A stretch of DNA of 64,000 nucleotides. Origin: Pontederia crassipes (lineage: Eukaryota; Streptophyta; Magnoliopsida; Commelinales; Pontederiaceae). Under the pieces are notes generated by a model. The model searched no databases. It saw nothing but the letters and a program-made list of their open reading frames with translations, and was not told the origin of the DNA. The position numbers were made by a program, and so were the translations under genes. Shown here piece by piece: positions 23,632-35,113 of this stretch. The stretch's first letter is position 1, and each line of letters starts with the position of its first letter. The stretch is from assembly GCA_030549335.1 (NCBI GenBank), contig JAUKPH010000018.1, forward strand, positions 7,874,001-7,938,000, read 5' to 3'.

Positions 23632-24253
23632 CCATCCATCTCAGCGTTTATGCCAAAATGATTTACTCCCTCTTGTATTTCGTAACTTGTCAAGGATGAA
23701 AAGATGAAAGTATCTATTAGAAAACATATTGCGTGCATAATATGATCTCCAAAGTTTTAGATATTTGGATTACGTTATTTATTCTTGTGTTTACTTCTTT
23801 TTTGTGCACGTAATCCTATAATTTATATAGATGTCTTAATCATCAATCACGCTGTGCACAATGCTTAAATAATTGATTTCATCAATGCAATTATGTGTAA
23901 AAGAAAAATAAATAAATCTATTTAATAAGTGAACATATGAATCAATTGACTTCAATGAGGCTTATATAAGAGGAAAATAAATTTATATGTAAAAGAATTA
24001 TTTGTGTTTTGGTGACTATTTTCCCCATTTAAGCTAACTTTCTATTTGTATGTTTTTAATGTTCTCATCCCAAAGAAATATTCTTTAAGGGGTGTTTGGA
24101 AGATGGATGACTAAATGAATAAGTATAATAAGGAGAGATATAATCAAACAATAATTAGAATAAGTTTAACTTCACTTTTTTATAATCACATAGAAATCTA
24201 CAATACCATTACTTTTTAGTCACTAACAAAGAATATCTTATTCTTACTAATAG

Positions 24254-25532
24254 AGGTAAATTACACGGATCGTCTCCCAACTTTATGTCAATATCTCAAT
24301 GATCCTTCAATTTTAATTTGTAATTAGATTGTCTTCAAACTTTGATTTTATTGCACTGATAGGCGATCTGGTTACCTTGCTGATGTGGTGAATAAAATAT
24401 AATAAAATATTTAAAAAAGATGCGGCAGGGGACAAAGGGGTGGCGCCCCCACCACCTCTCCTTTTCGGCGCATGAGAGGAGAGGAAGGGGGCGGCGCCCC
24501 ACCACCTCTCCTCTTCGATGCTGGCCCCATCGCATGGGGGGCGGCTAGCACCCCCTCTTCTCCTACGCTGGTCGCAAGGGGGAAAAGGGGGGTGCTGCCC
24601 CCTGTGCAAGCTCGTACCCCCTTCGCCGACGTGACAGAAGGGTAAATCTGCCCCCTCTCGTGCACCCCCATCTCTCTTGCGTGCATCAGCGAGAGAGAAG
24701 GGAGCATTGGCCCCTATCTGTCGCGACAGCGAGCTCGCAAGGGGCCGACGCCCTCCTTTTCTATCTCGCGCGTGGCGCTGGTGAGGGAGAAATGGTGGCA
24801 TCCGCTCCCCCCCCCCCCCCCCCGCGAGCTCACCGGCCGGTTGCGAGGAAGAAAAGGGGGGCGTCGATCCCCATTGTCGGCACGTCAAAGGGGGTCAACG
24901 CCCCCTTCTCTCTCGTTGGCGCACGCAAGAGAGAAGGGAAGCGTTGGCTTCCTTCGCCGACGCGACCGAGGGGGCCGACACCCCCCTTATCTCTCACGCG
25001 CGCTGGCTAGAGAGAAGGGGGCCTCGGCCCCCTTGTGCAAGCTCGTTGCGCGCCGGCGAAGGAGGACATCACCATTTGTGCACCGGTAGGGAGTGCGAGC
25101 TCACTGTGCCCTGGTGAAGGGGCGCCGCCCCCTGTGCGCTGATGAGGGGCGCTAGCTGGCACAGGGGGCCAGCACCCCCCTTTTCTCCCTCACGGATGGC
25201 GAAAGAGAAGAAGTTGGCGCTAGCCCCCTATGCGATGGGGCCGGCACCCATTCCCATCCTCTCTAGCGCCAGAGAGGAGAGGGGGTGGGAGCTCTGCCCC
25301 CCTTGGTCTGCCACCTCTTTTTTTTAATTAATTTTTTAGTTAATTTATTATATTTTTAATATTATTTCATTATATTTTTATTTTTCATGTCAGCAAGATA
25401 ATCAGGGAATCGCCTATTACTGGTCAGGAGGACGATCGTGCAAGAAAATCAAAGTTCAGAAGTTACAAATTGAAGTTGTGAGACCGTTGAGATATTGACC
25501 TAAAGTTGAGGGACGATCCGTGTAATTTACCC
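24254..25532. mobile_element. Mutator-type inverted-repeat element with GC-rich core
   Basis: The ends are aggtaaattacacggatcg and, inverted, gggtaaattacacggatcg, with terminal inverted repeats of about 140 bases. The flanking 9-mers tactaatag (24245-24253) and ttctaatag (25533-25541) match at 8 of 9 positions, the TSD length of Mutator elements. The interior (about 24420-25320) is strikingly GC-rich, built of irregular repeats such as agagaaggg and ggcgcc, with a run of 17 C near 24807. Open frames up to 191 codons there are low-complexity and lie on both strands. A GC-rich cargo between AT-rich arms resembles Pack-MULEs; a captured source gene is not recognisable. Confidence 0.65.
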
Positions 25533-25592
25533 TTCTAATAGCAATAATAACATTATTCTACTTTTTCCATCATATTTCAGTTATTTTCTATA

Positions 25593-26348
25593 GGATTATT
25601 TCCTTAGACATCCCGTAAACTATCGCGATGTTGCGCATCTAACCCTAATATACGAAATCATTGTAGCGCCTCCCTAAGTTATTTCATGATTTCTGCTTTA
25701 GCCCATCTGTCAAGTTATGTTAACTTTCCCATCAATTTTATTTTTTAAAATTTATTAAATGACTAAATTACCTTTCTCTGATATCTTCTAATATTTAAAA
25801 GGGATTAATGTACCTCCATAGCGCCTTCCGTTTTGAAGGGATGTTGAGCGTATCTCAATCATCGATCCACTAATTAACGGTTGAGATAATTGATATTTTT
25901 AAATGATGAGATTTAATCACTTCTGATTAGATCTATGGATCAGTGGATCAATTGTTGAGATACACTCGGCATCCCTCCAGAGCGAAAGGTGCTCTGGAGG
26001 TATATTAATCTCTATTTAAAAATATAAAATAATACATAGTAATAGATATTAAAATGGAAAAAAATAAGAATACAACAAGCGGGGCGGTGCCCCCCTTGTG
26101 GCATTTTTCTTTTCCTATATTTATTACTATGTGTTTTAAATTTTTAAATATTAGAAGAGATAAGAGAATGGTAGTTTAGTCATTTAATAAATAAAAAAAA
26201 ATCAAAATTGATGGAAAAGTTAACAGAATTTGATGGATAGACTAAATAGAAATCGCGAAAATAATTTAATGAGGTGCTACAATGATTTCATATTTTAGGA
26301 TTAGATGCGAAAAATTACGATAATTTAGAGGTCTAAGGAAATAACTTT
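25593..26348. mobile_element. Mutator-type long-TIR element
   Basis: Inverted arms of about 205 bases at roughly 80% identity: the left has ttatttccttagac, aactatcgcgatg and cgcatctaaccc; the right mirrors it with tagatgcga and gtctaaggaaata. The flanks ttttctata and ttttctaat give a partial 9-bp TSD. The middle holds a nested element (25801-26012) and a small GC patch near 26075. Same family as 45798-46428. Confidence 0.6.
25801..26012. mobile_element. 212-bp Mutator-type MITE nested in the previous element
   Basis: The ends are gggattaatgtacctccat and, inverted, gagattaatatacctccag. A perfect 9-bp TSD tatttaaaa lies at 25792-25800 and 26013-26021. A near-palindromic interior (atcgatccactaatt against gatcagtggatcaatt) suggests a fold-back. 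Confidence 0.75.
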
Positions 26349-26751
26349 TTTTCTAATCACATGGTAACATATTTTATATTAATTTAATTTAATAATTGGT
26401 TATTAATTATTTATAATTAAACTTTTGTATTTATTTTTATATGATATGAGTAAGGTTAAATAAATATTATATTAAGAATTAATAAATAAAATTATTTTTA
26501 ACAGCTACATGGTTATATTTGGAAGTTAATTATATATTTAGTAAAATGTAATAAATAAGCATTTATTTACTAATAAAAGATATAGGTATTAATCTAAATG
26601 AATTTTATTTTAATATTATTTATAGAATCTTTATTCCACTTTCAATCCAAACACAATTAAATTAAAAGAATAACTTATTGTTTAAATAAATAATAATATA
26701 TTCTAGCTTAGTTTTCTTTAAAATTTGTTCTATAATCAAATACCACCTTAG

Positions 26752-28981
26752 TGTCATCCGAACAAAATCTATCATATGAATTTTGACGCTCCTAAGATAT
26801 AGCCCCAATTATGAGGTCATATCTTAATCGATGATACATTTAAATCTTCTTGACATTCTCAAACCCTAATTACAAATGACATTGTGCGAAAACATAATAT
26901 GACAGATGATTAAAAGACAATACAATGAAAGACTTTGATTACACATAATCCTGAAATAATACAAACTAAGCTCATGGACGGCATAGGCTTTAACATCATA
27001 AGACCCAACAAAGAGTTCAACATAATACATATAACATATATGAGTTTGAACAAAAAGTTTGACTCAAATGCCATAAGTCATACATAACTCGACTCATATA
27101 TAAAAGGCATAAGATAACTTAGACTCTGAGTCAAACCATGACACATGCGCAACCATTATGAATAACACCACAATTGAGCCTAGGCCTCCTTATCACATGG
27201 GGGGTACAATGAATTTCTCACGTTAGAGTATGTCGAGATCCATGCATGCTATGTATTATGATTTCACATGTCAAGGCTCATGTGTTTCCATCATAAACAT
27301 ATTTAAAGATCATGCATGTTATGAGTTACATTATGCACTCTAAATGTCATGTGAACTTTCATTCATGGCATCATATGAAAATTCATATTATCATAAATTA
27401 TTTGTACTTTAGAGAGCATTATGAGCTTATCTTTCTTATATTTAACATTTTTTAGCATAAAACATCATATGGAAAAGAGTTCATTACATACCTAATGATT
27501 CATAAACATTTTCATCTTTATGTTCATGTTGTTACATCCTAATCATATCATATAACTATCATAATCTTCTATATCTTCCATCTTACGTTTAAGATAACTT
27601 ATTATCTTGGTAATTGAGAGATCATGTTAACTCATCGGTGTTGGATAGATAGGCCAAAGGGTCATCCTTTTACTCTTGGAAAACTTTACATTATCACTAA
27701 TCTCAAACTTCATTTCTTTGAGACTTTGTACATTTAAAGTTAAACGTCGTCTCACCATAGACTTTACACCATTGCTAGCAGGTGTAAACTTTGTCTCACT
27801 CGAACAATTACAACAAGTCTTCTTCATCATTTTGTCTTTTAATTTCAAATATCATTATATTCAACCAATCAATACATGTGGCATGTTTTTAATTCATCAT
27901 TCTATCAAGTTTCATAACAATGAACAATTTAAACCACAAACTATAGGAATTTTAGTTGTTGATCGAGAAAGAAATGTCATGGCCGCCATAACAATATATT
28001 GTGACAATCGTTAAAAGGGTTCTTATGGTTGTGACTAAAAGCATGCAGTTTTCATGATTGTTCACCCTTCGGTCATGTCAGTGAAAGGTCCATTCATGGC
28101 CATGAGCGGGAGTGCTTCCTATGGTCACACAATAAAGGGTTACTCATTGAGTCACACTTGTAATATGTCGAATCATGCCGGTGACAGAATGGCATTCTTT
28201 TGATTCTTACATTTCACACTCCATTACACCTGTGTAATGGGACATGACACGCTTCATGGTCGTGACCTTCATTCACGATCCTTGAGATATTAGGCTACAA
28301 GGTTTTCCTTTTTTTCTTCCAATCGATACAAGGTTTGGTCATATTCTTTACAAAGAAGTTTCATCCATTACAGTTCAGCAATAACAACATAGCTTTTAAC
28401 ATCATTTGTCCATATTAAAACATTTACAAACACCAATACATAATGTACATTATGACTTAATAGATTAAGAAGTAGCGTAGCAAGTTACATGGCAACTAGC
28501 AAAAACAACAATGGAAGACTAGTTCTAGCATCAAATCAAGTAGTGGAAAGAGAAAATAAAATCAAATGCACACTTATCCTAATCTCATATGCTTAAGAAG
28601 AGAAGGGATTCATCATCTCTCTTAATCAAATGAAACAAACAACACTAAGAGAAAGATTACGACAAGAGCACCTCAAAATGTTTTATTAGCCAATGTTGAA
28701 ACCTCATTCTTCGGCTAGCTCTCTTCCTCCTCACCTTAGCTATTCTACCCCTTTTTCTCCTCCTTCTTCCCTTAGCTACTCCTCTCTTTCCCCTCCTTGG
28801 CTTGTTGTAGTGTGTGAGGAGACTAAGGGAGTGGTGAGATGCTATTGAGTGGATGAAAAGGGGGTTTAGGGCATTATTTCCCTCTTATACTTTAGAGTTT
28901 TTAAGGAATAGGTTTAAAGTATTGGGCTATTGGGCTAACTTGGACACAAAGGTCCCTTTTTTTTTGTTTTATGATGTTACA
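26752..28981 (-). repeat. Putative LTR of the gypsy fossil
   Basis: On the minus strand it starts TGTAACATCATAAAAC just after the pol remnant and ends GTTCGGATGACA at 26752, directly against the MITE boundary. About 2.2 kb is within the range of gypsy LTRs. Similarity to 51612-51836 (gcgaaaa.ataat.., cataatcc..a..aatac) supports the reading. No second copy is present to confirm the limits. Confidence 0.45.
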
Positions 28982-29880
28982 ACCTATCTCCTTAATTATG
29001 GAATTTTAAACACTTACCGAAGATTTTTTAAAACTTCTCTTTCATTTTACTTTCTAACTCCCATGTTGCTTCGTGGCCTCATTGATTCTTCCGTGCTACT
29101 TTGATTATAGATATGATCTTTCTCTTGTGCACTTCTATTGATTGTACAAGATCTCAATTGATTATTGAACATAGGTTAAATCTTCTTTGATACTTCATTC
29201 TTCAATTAGAATTACATTGGCATAATTGTGAACATACTTTCAGAACATTAACACATGAAAAATATTATGAAGTCTTGAATATGATGATAGGAGCCACTTC
29301 ACCTTCTTAAGAATTTCAAATTGTTCAATATGTATCTTGGAGTTTACTTGTTTTTCTTACTAAATCGCATGACATCTTTTGTTGACGAAACTTAGAGCAT
29401 TACATGTTTACTTATCTCAAAGAATTCCTCCCTTCTTCATTGGTCGACATTGATGATTTTTATTGCTAGCAAAGGTTATTTGATCAACTCCATTTTATCA
29501 ACATATATTTAAATTTTCGGAGTAAGATATCATTTTTCATCAGTTTCACTTCAATATGTTGAAAATCAACAAGGACTTTATAGAAGGCTTCAACATCATC
29601 CTAATGATAGAATGATAACTATTGTTATAAATAAATTCTACCAATGATAAGTGATCGTTCTAATTTTTAGAATGATAACCGATGTTATAAGCAAATTCTA
29701 CCAATAACAAAATATCTTTCTAATTTTTATGATGATTTAAGACACAAATTCTTAATATATCTTCTAGAGTTTAAATAGTCCTTTCACATTAACGTCTTAT
29801 TAAAGTTGAATCTTATTTCATAAAAATTTTGTTGTTCTCTTCAAATTTTCAAAATGAATTTAAATCTCTATATGATACAA
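26752..29880 (-). mobile_element. Ty3-gypsy retrotransposon fossil, 3' part
   Basis: On the minus strand, 29520-29020 carries heavily decayed text of the end of a gypsy pol gene: the DLVRKTSKLQ-type block after integrase, then EATWELES as in the pol tails of chromovirus-type elements. A putative LTR follows at 26752-28981. Gag, protease, reverse transcriptase and the other LTR are absent here. It is old, with many breaks. The upstream edge is not sharp; 29540-29880 holds only AT-rich sequence with a short repeat (gaatgataac.attgttataa) at about 29610 and 29665. Confidence 0.6.
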
Positions 29881-30295
29881 TGAATGTCAATATCGTGCAA
29901 ATAAATAATTTAATTCACTTAGGACCCGATTGGTATGGAAATAAATCGAGAACAAGAAGCTTGTTCTCATTATTTTAGCCAAACAATATTTTTTTAATAA
30001 TATGGGTGACACTGTAATGATTACACAAATAAAAATTGTGTTGTTCCTACTCTTTGAAGAACATTGTGTTCCAGTTAGAATCAACAAAGACATTGCGGAC
30101 CTGTTTGGTACAAGAATAAAACAAGAACATCAACCTTGTTATGGAACAATTACCCATTTTTGCAATTGATGGGCCCCTGCAATAATTGTAGGAACAATAA
30201 AATATGAGAGCAGAGTTCTCCACTATGTAAGAACAAAGAAACAAGGTCAAAAAAGTAGTTGCACAGAACACCCAACGCAGAAGCGTAACAGTCAA
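29881..30295. other. MITE-end fragments, no gene
   Basis: Two same-direction phrases, ggacccgattggtatgg (about 29922) and ggacctgtttggtacaag (about 30098), look like ends of DNA-transposon MITEs, but no complete element could be bounded. Confidence 0.35.
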
Positions 30296-30296
30296 T

Positions 30297-33200
30297 TTTT
30301 TTTAAGGATAAAGCAGCTAGTTATGTATTAATATAGCAACGCGAGGAATCAAAATACAACAGCTGGAGGGCCTCCGAAGGAGGTTGGCGCTCCCAAAAAA
30401 TGTCGTGAGAGGAACGACGATCAAAATGAGCAAAAAAATGTGCGACAGCATTTGCTTTTCTATTACAATATGAGATTCTATAATCAGTAAGCAAGAGGAG
30501 TAATCTTTTGATGTCAGCAACAATTTGCTGAACGCACCAAGGCGGCTTGAGGACATCGTTGATGGCGTTCACCAGCAATTGAGAATCAGATTCAATATGG
30601 AGGATACCCATATTAGCTTGAATGCAGTAGTTGACCCCCGCGAGAATTGCACGAGCCTCGGCCTCGATGGCAGAGCGTCAATGCGTACCCAGTGCATCTA
30701 CAGCCAAAAAGTAGGAATCATGAGAACGACAGACAAAACCTAAGGCAAAGGCCTCGCCCACAGCCCGAAAAGCAGCATCCGTGTTAAGTTTTATCCACCC
30801 CACACATGGGGGCTCCCATCTAGCCAGCAGAGGGCCATAGGGATGGAGTGCCTCAGGAACCTGGCAGTTATCATAGTCATTGTGAGTAGCCAGCGATCTC
30901 TGCCAAACCAAATTCGCGTTGCCATCTTGGAACGAAAAACAGCCTCATTTCTAGCAAGCCAGATGTCCCAAAAGCAATTAGCAATAATAGATCTCAGTTT
31001 AACTCTGGAGCTAGGACTCAAGGACGAATCCTCACTAAGCCAAGATCCCGCAGACCAATGAGGAAGCAACTCAAAGTTAACAATAGACCAAAAATACGCT
31101 ACAAAAGAGCAGGAAAAGAAAAGGTGGTCAACAGACTCAAGGTGGAAGCCACAGAATTTGCAAGAAGAATTACTAGAAGGAATGAACCATAGAATGATAT
31201 CAGCCGTAGGCAATCTCCTATGGAGGAGCTTCCAAATGAAAAGTTTGATTTTTGTGGCAATAGGCAGGCGCCACAGGACGTTCCAAGAAGGCTGAGCAGA
31301 GTGACTGTGATTCCAAGATGGCCATCCAGGCGAATTTGGCGGTAAAGACCTGTCCACAATGAATCTATAAACAGATTTAGCTTTAGCAAGACCATGGGTG
31401 TCCATCACCCAATGCCAGGAATCATCATAGGCAGAATGAGGCAAGTGGATGGACAAAATGCAATTCATCAAAGAAGGTCCAAATATATCATGCAGCATAT
31501 TAGAATCCCAGTTGCTATCACAAATGAGCTCAGATACCATCATGTTATCAGTAATCCGATTAACATTAATATAAGTGGGCTTCCAAGCAAGTGGTATAAA
31601 AAAAATCCAGGGGTCGCGAAGGATAGAAGTACAATTACCATTGCCAATTTGGACCATGAGGCCAAGCTTAATATTATCAAGAGTATTCAAGATAGCCTTC
31701 CAGCACCAAGCAGAGAAATTAGATGGATTAGACACAGACCATGGGTGGATGGCCCCATATTTCTGCCTAACAAGCTGCACCCAGGGGGTGTTCTTGTTAT
31801 TCAGGAAGTCTAAAGATCTCTTAGTGAGGAGGGAGGTATGGATATGCTTTAGGTTTTTAATGCCAAGACCACCACAAGGTTTTGGGAGCTGAATAGATTC
31901 CCAATTAATAAGATGTGTGCCTCTCTTGCCACCACCAGGGTTCCAGAAAAAAGATCTGTTGTGTTTTTTGATAGCATCAAGAATACCATTCGCAATAAAG
32001 GAGGAGCTGAGTGCATAAACAAGGATAGAGTTAATCACTGAATTAATAAGAATTGCTTTCCCAGCTTGATTAAGTAAAATTTGTTTCCAACCAGTCAGCC
32101 TTTTAGTGATCTTATCTAACTTGGCCCTCTGGGAGTTAGCAGGGATGTACTTATAAGAAATTTGGACACCCAGGTAGGAAAAAGGATAAGATTCAACTTT
32201 GAAATTTAGAGAATTCAGAATTGCATGCTTCCTATTGAGGGCAAACCTAGGAGGAAAGAAAATTTTAGATTTGGCATAATTAATCCTCTGATTAGTTAAG
32301 CTCTCGTAATCTTTAAAAATCTTTTTTAAAGTGCTGCAGTCAGATTTGGTGGCGGCAGTGCAAATGAGGAGGTCATCAGCAAACATAAGATGGCTGAGCT
32401 AAAAGGTATTGATGGAAAATGGGATTAAGGAGCCAAGGGAAACTTGATGATTAATCAGGGATGTAAGTACCTGAGAGGTAAGGATAAAGAGGTAAGGGGA
32501 AATGGGGTCCCCCTGCCTGATGCCCTTGTGACTAGAGAAAGAATTAGAGACAGAGCCATTGATATTACATGTAAAGGTAGGAGATTTGATACAAGTACTG
32601 ATCCTGGAGATAAAAGCTGGAGGAAAATCCATAAGAGTGAGGATAGTCTCCAAGGCAGACCAGGAAATTCTGTCAAAAGCCTTCTCCATGTCAACCTTAA
32701 GCATCAGGAACTTCTTTCTACCCTTAGCAATGGAGTGAGTGACCTCTTGGGCAATGATGATATTATCTTGGATGGATCTTTGCGAGATAAAAGCCGATTG
32801 ACCCTTGTCAATCAAGTAGTAAAGAGTGGGCTTGAGCCTTTGAGCAAGCACTTTGGTAGTGAGCCTGTACAACACATTACACAGGGAGATGGGCCTATAG
32901 TCAGACACCCTTGAAGGAGAGTCCTTCTTGGGGATAAAGACCAGGGTAGTGTTGGACCAATCCCGAGGCAGAGTATTAGTGTATAAGGCATTCCTAATGT
33001 GATTGCAGACATCATGCCCAATAATGTCCCAGTAATTCCTGTAATATTCCACAGTGAATCCATCAGGCCCTGGAGCCTTGCCAAGACCAAGGCTCCAGAG
33101 GCAATCCCTAATCTCAAGGTTAGTGATAGGAGAGATCAGATTATCCCACCAAGCATGATCAAGCTTAGGGAGAGTAGGCCAGATTGAAGGGTGATGATTG

Positions 33201-34370
33201 AGAGAGGCAGGGCACCAAAAATTCTGATAGTGTTGAATGAATGCCTCCAAGATTGAGGAGTCATCAGTGAGGGTCAGGCCATCATTATTAATAATGGAAT
33301 TGATCTGATTCTTCTTGGTTCTGATAATGGTGGACATATGAAAAAATTTTGTGTTCATGTCCCCCTGACTCAGCCAGTTGATCCTAGATTTGGACCACTA
33401 TTTGATGTTGATTTGTCTAAGGTAGGCAAGGTGTCTATTGTAAGTAGCCTTAAGAGTGAGCACCTCCCCCTCAGTGAGTCCAAAGGTTTCATCCTTATGC
33501 TCCAGATAAGATATGAGATCTTCAACTTCCTTAGCTTTATCTTCAAGCCTCCCAAGCTCATGTCTATTCCAAAGAATGGTATGGTACTTGATTTGTTCTA
33601 ATTTGTTACTTAGCATATCACTAGTGGGGCAAAGTTTCCACACACGTTTGACAATCTCCCTAGGTTCAGCATAGTCGAATCAGAACGCTTCATATTTGAA
33701 AGATCTAGGTTTATTTAATTGGTGATCAGTACTCATGAGGATAGGAGAATGATCAGAGGCCGTGCAAGGTAAGATGTTCAGAATGGTTTGGGGGAAGGAC
33801 ATGAGCCATTGATTGTTAACCAGTAGCCGATCTAACCTACATAAAATTCTGGCATTGCCAGAACGATTGTTACATCATGTATACTTTCCACCTCTAGGTA
33901 TGATGTCGGTGAGCCCTTGAGAGTCAACTAGACTCCTGAGGGTAAGAATAAATTTAGTTAGTCTAAAAATAGCACCCCCACGCTCATCACTAGGATTAAT
34001 TAAAGAGTCTAAGTCGCCAATAATGACCCAAGGAATATCATTGATGTTAATATTAGATAGTTGGGACCAGAGATTCATACGCATAGAGAAAATAGTGCTA
34101 ACATAAACACAAGATAAAAGAAAAGAAGCATCATGTCGAGACACAACAAGATGTATAACTTGAGGTAAAACAAGAAAGGGTGTCACCTGGATAGAGCCTA
34201 AACGCCATGCAACTAAGATACCGCCAGCAGCACCGGAGCCCGCAAGGAAGTGACCCGATCAGAAGAGGCCCAGCCGGCGGATGTCAGAGTCGCGGTGATT
34301 AGTGTGGGATTCAAGAAGGATGAAAATATTAGGACGATTACATTTGATAACAATCAGTTGATACTTAAAT
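30297..34370 (-). mobile_element. LINE (L1-type with RNase H), 5'-truncated
   Basis: A non-LTR retrotransposon on the minus strand. It ends in a short A tract, seen as eight T at 30296-30303. It keeps most of ORF2: endonuclease from about 34370, reverse transcriptase, zf-RVT region and RNase H. ORF1 and the very start of the endonuclease are missing, the usual result of incomplete reverse transcription. Clear TSDs were not found. The 3' end lies 24 bases after the last in-frame codons. The element lies about 0.75 kb upstream of the receptor-kinase start. Confidence 0.88.
30321..34370 (-). pseudogene. LINE ORF2: endonuclease, reverse transcriptase, zf-RVT, RNase H
   Basis: Endonuclease: IFILLESHTNHRDSD and GAAGGILVAWR (about 34200-34330), WVIIGDLDSLI near 34030. 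Reverse transcriptase: KAPGPDGFTVEYY, VSDYRPISLCNVLY (about 32900), FDRISWSALE (32670), RQGDPISPYLFIL (32500) and the catalytic MFADDLLICTA (32386). The zinc-binding tail is LFIWKLLHRRLPTAD then CKFCG (about 31150). RNase H: WIKLNTDAAF (30790) and IESDSQLLVNAI (30600). It is broken by in-frame stops near 33870, 33690, 33400, 32390 and 30675 and by a frame change near 30900. Several of these replace Trp, Gln or Arg codons, as expected from C-to-T decay of methylated DNA. The longest intact piece is 531 codons (30791-32386). It cannot make a working protein. Confidence 0.88.
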
Positions 34371-35113
34371 AGTATAGCGTTCGGCGTCTCTCTCCCCGTT
34401 CCGTTCCACTTTGTTGACGGGCCTAACCTTCACTCTGCAGTGTGCTCATTCACGGGTCTGCCTGACAGTGCCAAATACCTTTACCTTACGGCGGTTCCTC
34501 TCCTACTTGACATGGGAGTATGAGAGAGAGAGAGGGGTTTACCATACATGCATGGTCAGATCGATAGCTAAGGCTAAGCTGTGTATCAAGCTCATATATA
34601 TATATATATATATATAATGTATTATAATGTTGCTTCCTCTGTCCTCTTCTTTTGTTACATTATTTCATAGGATGATGCCAAACCCGATGCGCCATGAGCC
34701 AAAGGTTACATGCCGGGTGTATGCAATCTACTGCTCGCATCACAAGGGGGTCTCAAAATGAAATATATGCCAGGGAGGGGATTAACAATGACAAGTCGAT
34801 GCCGCAGGGTAGCATTAATTGCCATGTCCTCCCCCTTATTCTCTGCGAGATCGCTACTTTGTTGCATTTGTATCGCATCATAGTGTCTCTCTGCCAAGCA
34901 AGAGGAGGAGGATGAAGAGAAGAAATTTAAGGCATTAAAACATCAGGACACACAGACCACTCAGTCACTCACTATATTTTGCAGTGCGGACTGTTTCTGC
35001 TGCAGTACCTACACAGTGATCACCTCCGATAAAACTGCACAACAAAATCCAACGCTACCACATATCTCTCTCTCTCTCTCTCTCTCTCTCTCCTTCTGTC
35101 ACCTCCGTTGCCC
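34371..35113 (+). promoter_or_regulatory. Upstream region and 5' leader of the receptor-kinase gene
   Basis: The region lies between the LINE and the start codon. A (TA)n run occupies 34594-34617. A TATA-like actatatttt lies at 34971-34980, a plausible core promoter about 130 bases before the ATG. A (TC)n microsatellite at about 35065-35092 sits in the presumed 5' leader; pyrimidine-rich leaders are common in plant genes. The transcription start is inferred, not seen. Confidence 0.4.

Larger units (their letters stand above)
24088..26747. mobile_element. Tourist-like MITE carrying two nested insertions
   Basis: The left end is aggggtgtttgg and the right end caaataccacc (inverted ggtggtatttg). 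The TSD tta is at 24085-24087 and 26748-26750. With the inserts at 24254-25532 and 25593-26348 taken out, about 0.6 kb remains, similar to the MITEs at 9035 and 41538. No coding capacity. Confidence 0.55.

Noticed and set aside
24807-24823. Run of 17 C as a possible G-quadruplex signal
   Set aside because: It sits in a low-complexity core where homopolymer length is unreliable in assemblies; nothing else supports a function.
24313-25327. Open frames up to 191 codons on both strands
   Set aside because: They overlap in several frames in the GC-rich core of an inverted-repeat element, include its terminal repeat and show no conserved motif.
35108-35113. Start two codons upstream of the receptor-kinase ATG
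   Set aside because: That codon is TTG; the ATG at 35114 gives a normal signal peptide.
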